DNA of 31,180 nt from an uncultured Prevotella sp. (GTDB lineage Bacteria > Bacteroidota > Bacteroidia > Bacteroidales > Bacteroidaceae), in assembly GCA_900319895.1 (NCBI GenBank), contig ONQK01000019.1, positions 1 to 31,180 on the forward strand. Direction: 5' to 3'. How positions within the stretch are numbered: the first letter of the stretch is position 1; every line of letters begins with the position of its first letter. Below, one piece after another: positions 30,575 through 31,180 of this stretch. The notes below the pieces were generated by a model. That model saw only the letters and a list, made by a program, of their open reading frames with translations, made no database searches and was not told the DNA's origin. Position numbers and translations under genes: made by a program.

Positions 30575-31180
30575 TCAATCTTCGTCATCTTCCTCCATTT
30601 CTTTCGGTTTGTGACTGTATAAATAGGGATATTGGTGTTTGTAAGACCATTTGCCGATTGCCTTCAAGGAGTCGATTTCCGCCCGCTTGCGGTAGACGGA
30701 GTCGCGGGAGAAGTCCCACTCCCAAAGTGGGGTGTAAATCCGCCTCATATAATTTTGGGGCTTTTGGAACTTCAAGTCGCTGATGCCCAACGCCTTACAC
30801 TTCTCGTCGAATTCATCCTCCGAGAAGGGCCCCAGCACCGTCGTGTCGCGCTTTTGGACAATCCAGTAGCACTCGCGGATCCGAATCATCTTCTCAATCA
30901 TGTTGACCAGGCTGTCCAGCTCTGCCATCTCACGATGAGCCAAATACATGGACAGCTCCGACTCGTATTCTGAGAGTGATGGGATTTGGAAGGCGACAAG
31001 ATAGTCGTCATTAAGCCTATAATCAAGAACGTCTGTTCCTATGGAAAAAACAATAGTTTTAATAGTTTTGTTCCCTTTTTTGGAGTCATAGAGTCCGACC
31101 CTGCAGTCGCCAGCAAAATAATTGTCTGGATATATAATAACATCGCCCTGAGCCGCCATAAACAATACATAAAAAGCCCC
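30575..31180 (-). CDS. DUF3997-like protein, N-terminus outside window
   Basis: The frame is open from the window edge to the stop at 30575, giving about 200 visible residues. The first codons read GAFYVLFMAAQGD, so the true start and probably a signal peptide lie beyond 31180. The segment DCRVGLYDSK...VFSIGTDVLDYRLNDDYLVAFQIP is followed by CYWIVQKRDTTVLGPFSEDEFDEKCKALGIS. This has the look of DUF3997-type small lipoproteins ('Y.I.dK....GP...eeF...k..LGI'), recognised from memory without a search. It ends in a charged EEDDED tail. No function is known. A TTG at 31165 or an ATG at 31159 are the first in-window starts, but neither is convincing. Confidence 0.6.
   Translation of the reverse strand, partial: GAFYVLFMAAQGDVIIYPDNYFAGDCRVGLYDSKKGNKTIKTIVFSIGTDVLDYRLNDDYLVAFQIPSLSEYESELSMYLAHREMAELDSLVNMIEKMIRIRECYWIVQKRDTTVLGPFSEDEFDEKCKALGISDLKFQKPQNYMRRIYTPLWEWDFSRDSVYRKRAEIDSLKAIGKWSYKHQYPYLYSHKPKEMEEDDED

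Noticed and set aside
1..31180. CRISPR arrays, tRNA or rRNA genes, insertion sequences and known riboswitches
   Set aside because: I saw no regularly spaced repeats, no cloverleaf-like sequence, no transposase and no recognised aptamer core. Covariance-model searches were not possible here.

Overview
The window looks like a chromosomal segment of a Bacteroidales bacterium, most likely of the Prevotella group. The reasons are family content (alpha-2-macroglobulin-like protein, DUF1573, MeaB, a class I fumarase, a YtxH/holin-like envelope trio, secreted M6 peptidases with a short C-terminal 'DxxGR...GIYIxNGKKVxK' tail), promoters of the Bacteroidetes TTTG-N(18-21)-TAnnTTTG type, and weak Shine-Dalgarno sequences. 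This assignment is inferred; no rRNA gene lies in the window.

Layout. 1-1464 (+): two uncharacterised genes with T-ending, AT-leaning codon use unlike the rest. 1642-10263 (-): a compact cluster transcribed as alpha-2-macroglobulin-like protein, DUF1573 protein, MeaB GTPase and IspH. 10483-17523 (+): diverging from that cluster, three tandem paralogous secreted M6 metallopeptidases, then a 74-residue lipoprotein and a radical SAM/SPASM enzyme. A perfect palindromic terminator and a new promoter separate peptidase 1 from peptidase 2. Peptidases 2 and 3, the lipoprotein and the radical SAM enzyme can form one transcript. 17808-28969 (-): ClpB, an M16 peptidase, class I fumarase, a TPR protein, peptide deformylase, RuvX and a SPOR lipoprotein. 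29199-30381 (+): YtxH-like, holin-like and short basic proteins, then a Trp-rich small peptide. The right edge holds a minus-strand DUF3997-like gene that runs out of the window.

How the genes fit together. MeaB (methylmalonyl-CoA mutase chaperone) and class I fumarase suit a succinate/propionate fermenter. The secreted M6 peptidases, an M16 peptidase and a macroglobulin point to an envelope busy with proteolysis. RuvX, deformylase and ClpB are housekeeping.

Most interesting parts. The radical SAM/lipoprotein pair directly behind the peptidase array resembles a named but functionally unexplained Bacteroidetes rSAM/lipoprotein system, here with an unusually short lipoprotein. Other points are the macroglobulin with CEEN in place of the CxEQ thioester motif, the Trp-rich acidic small peptide at 30157-30381, and the compositionally odd left end.
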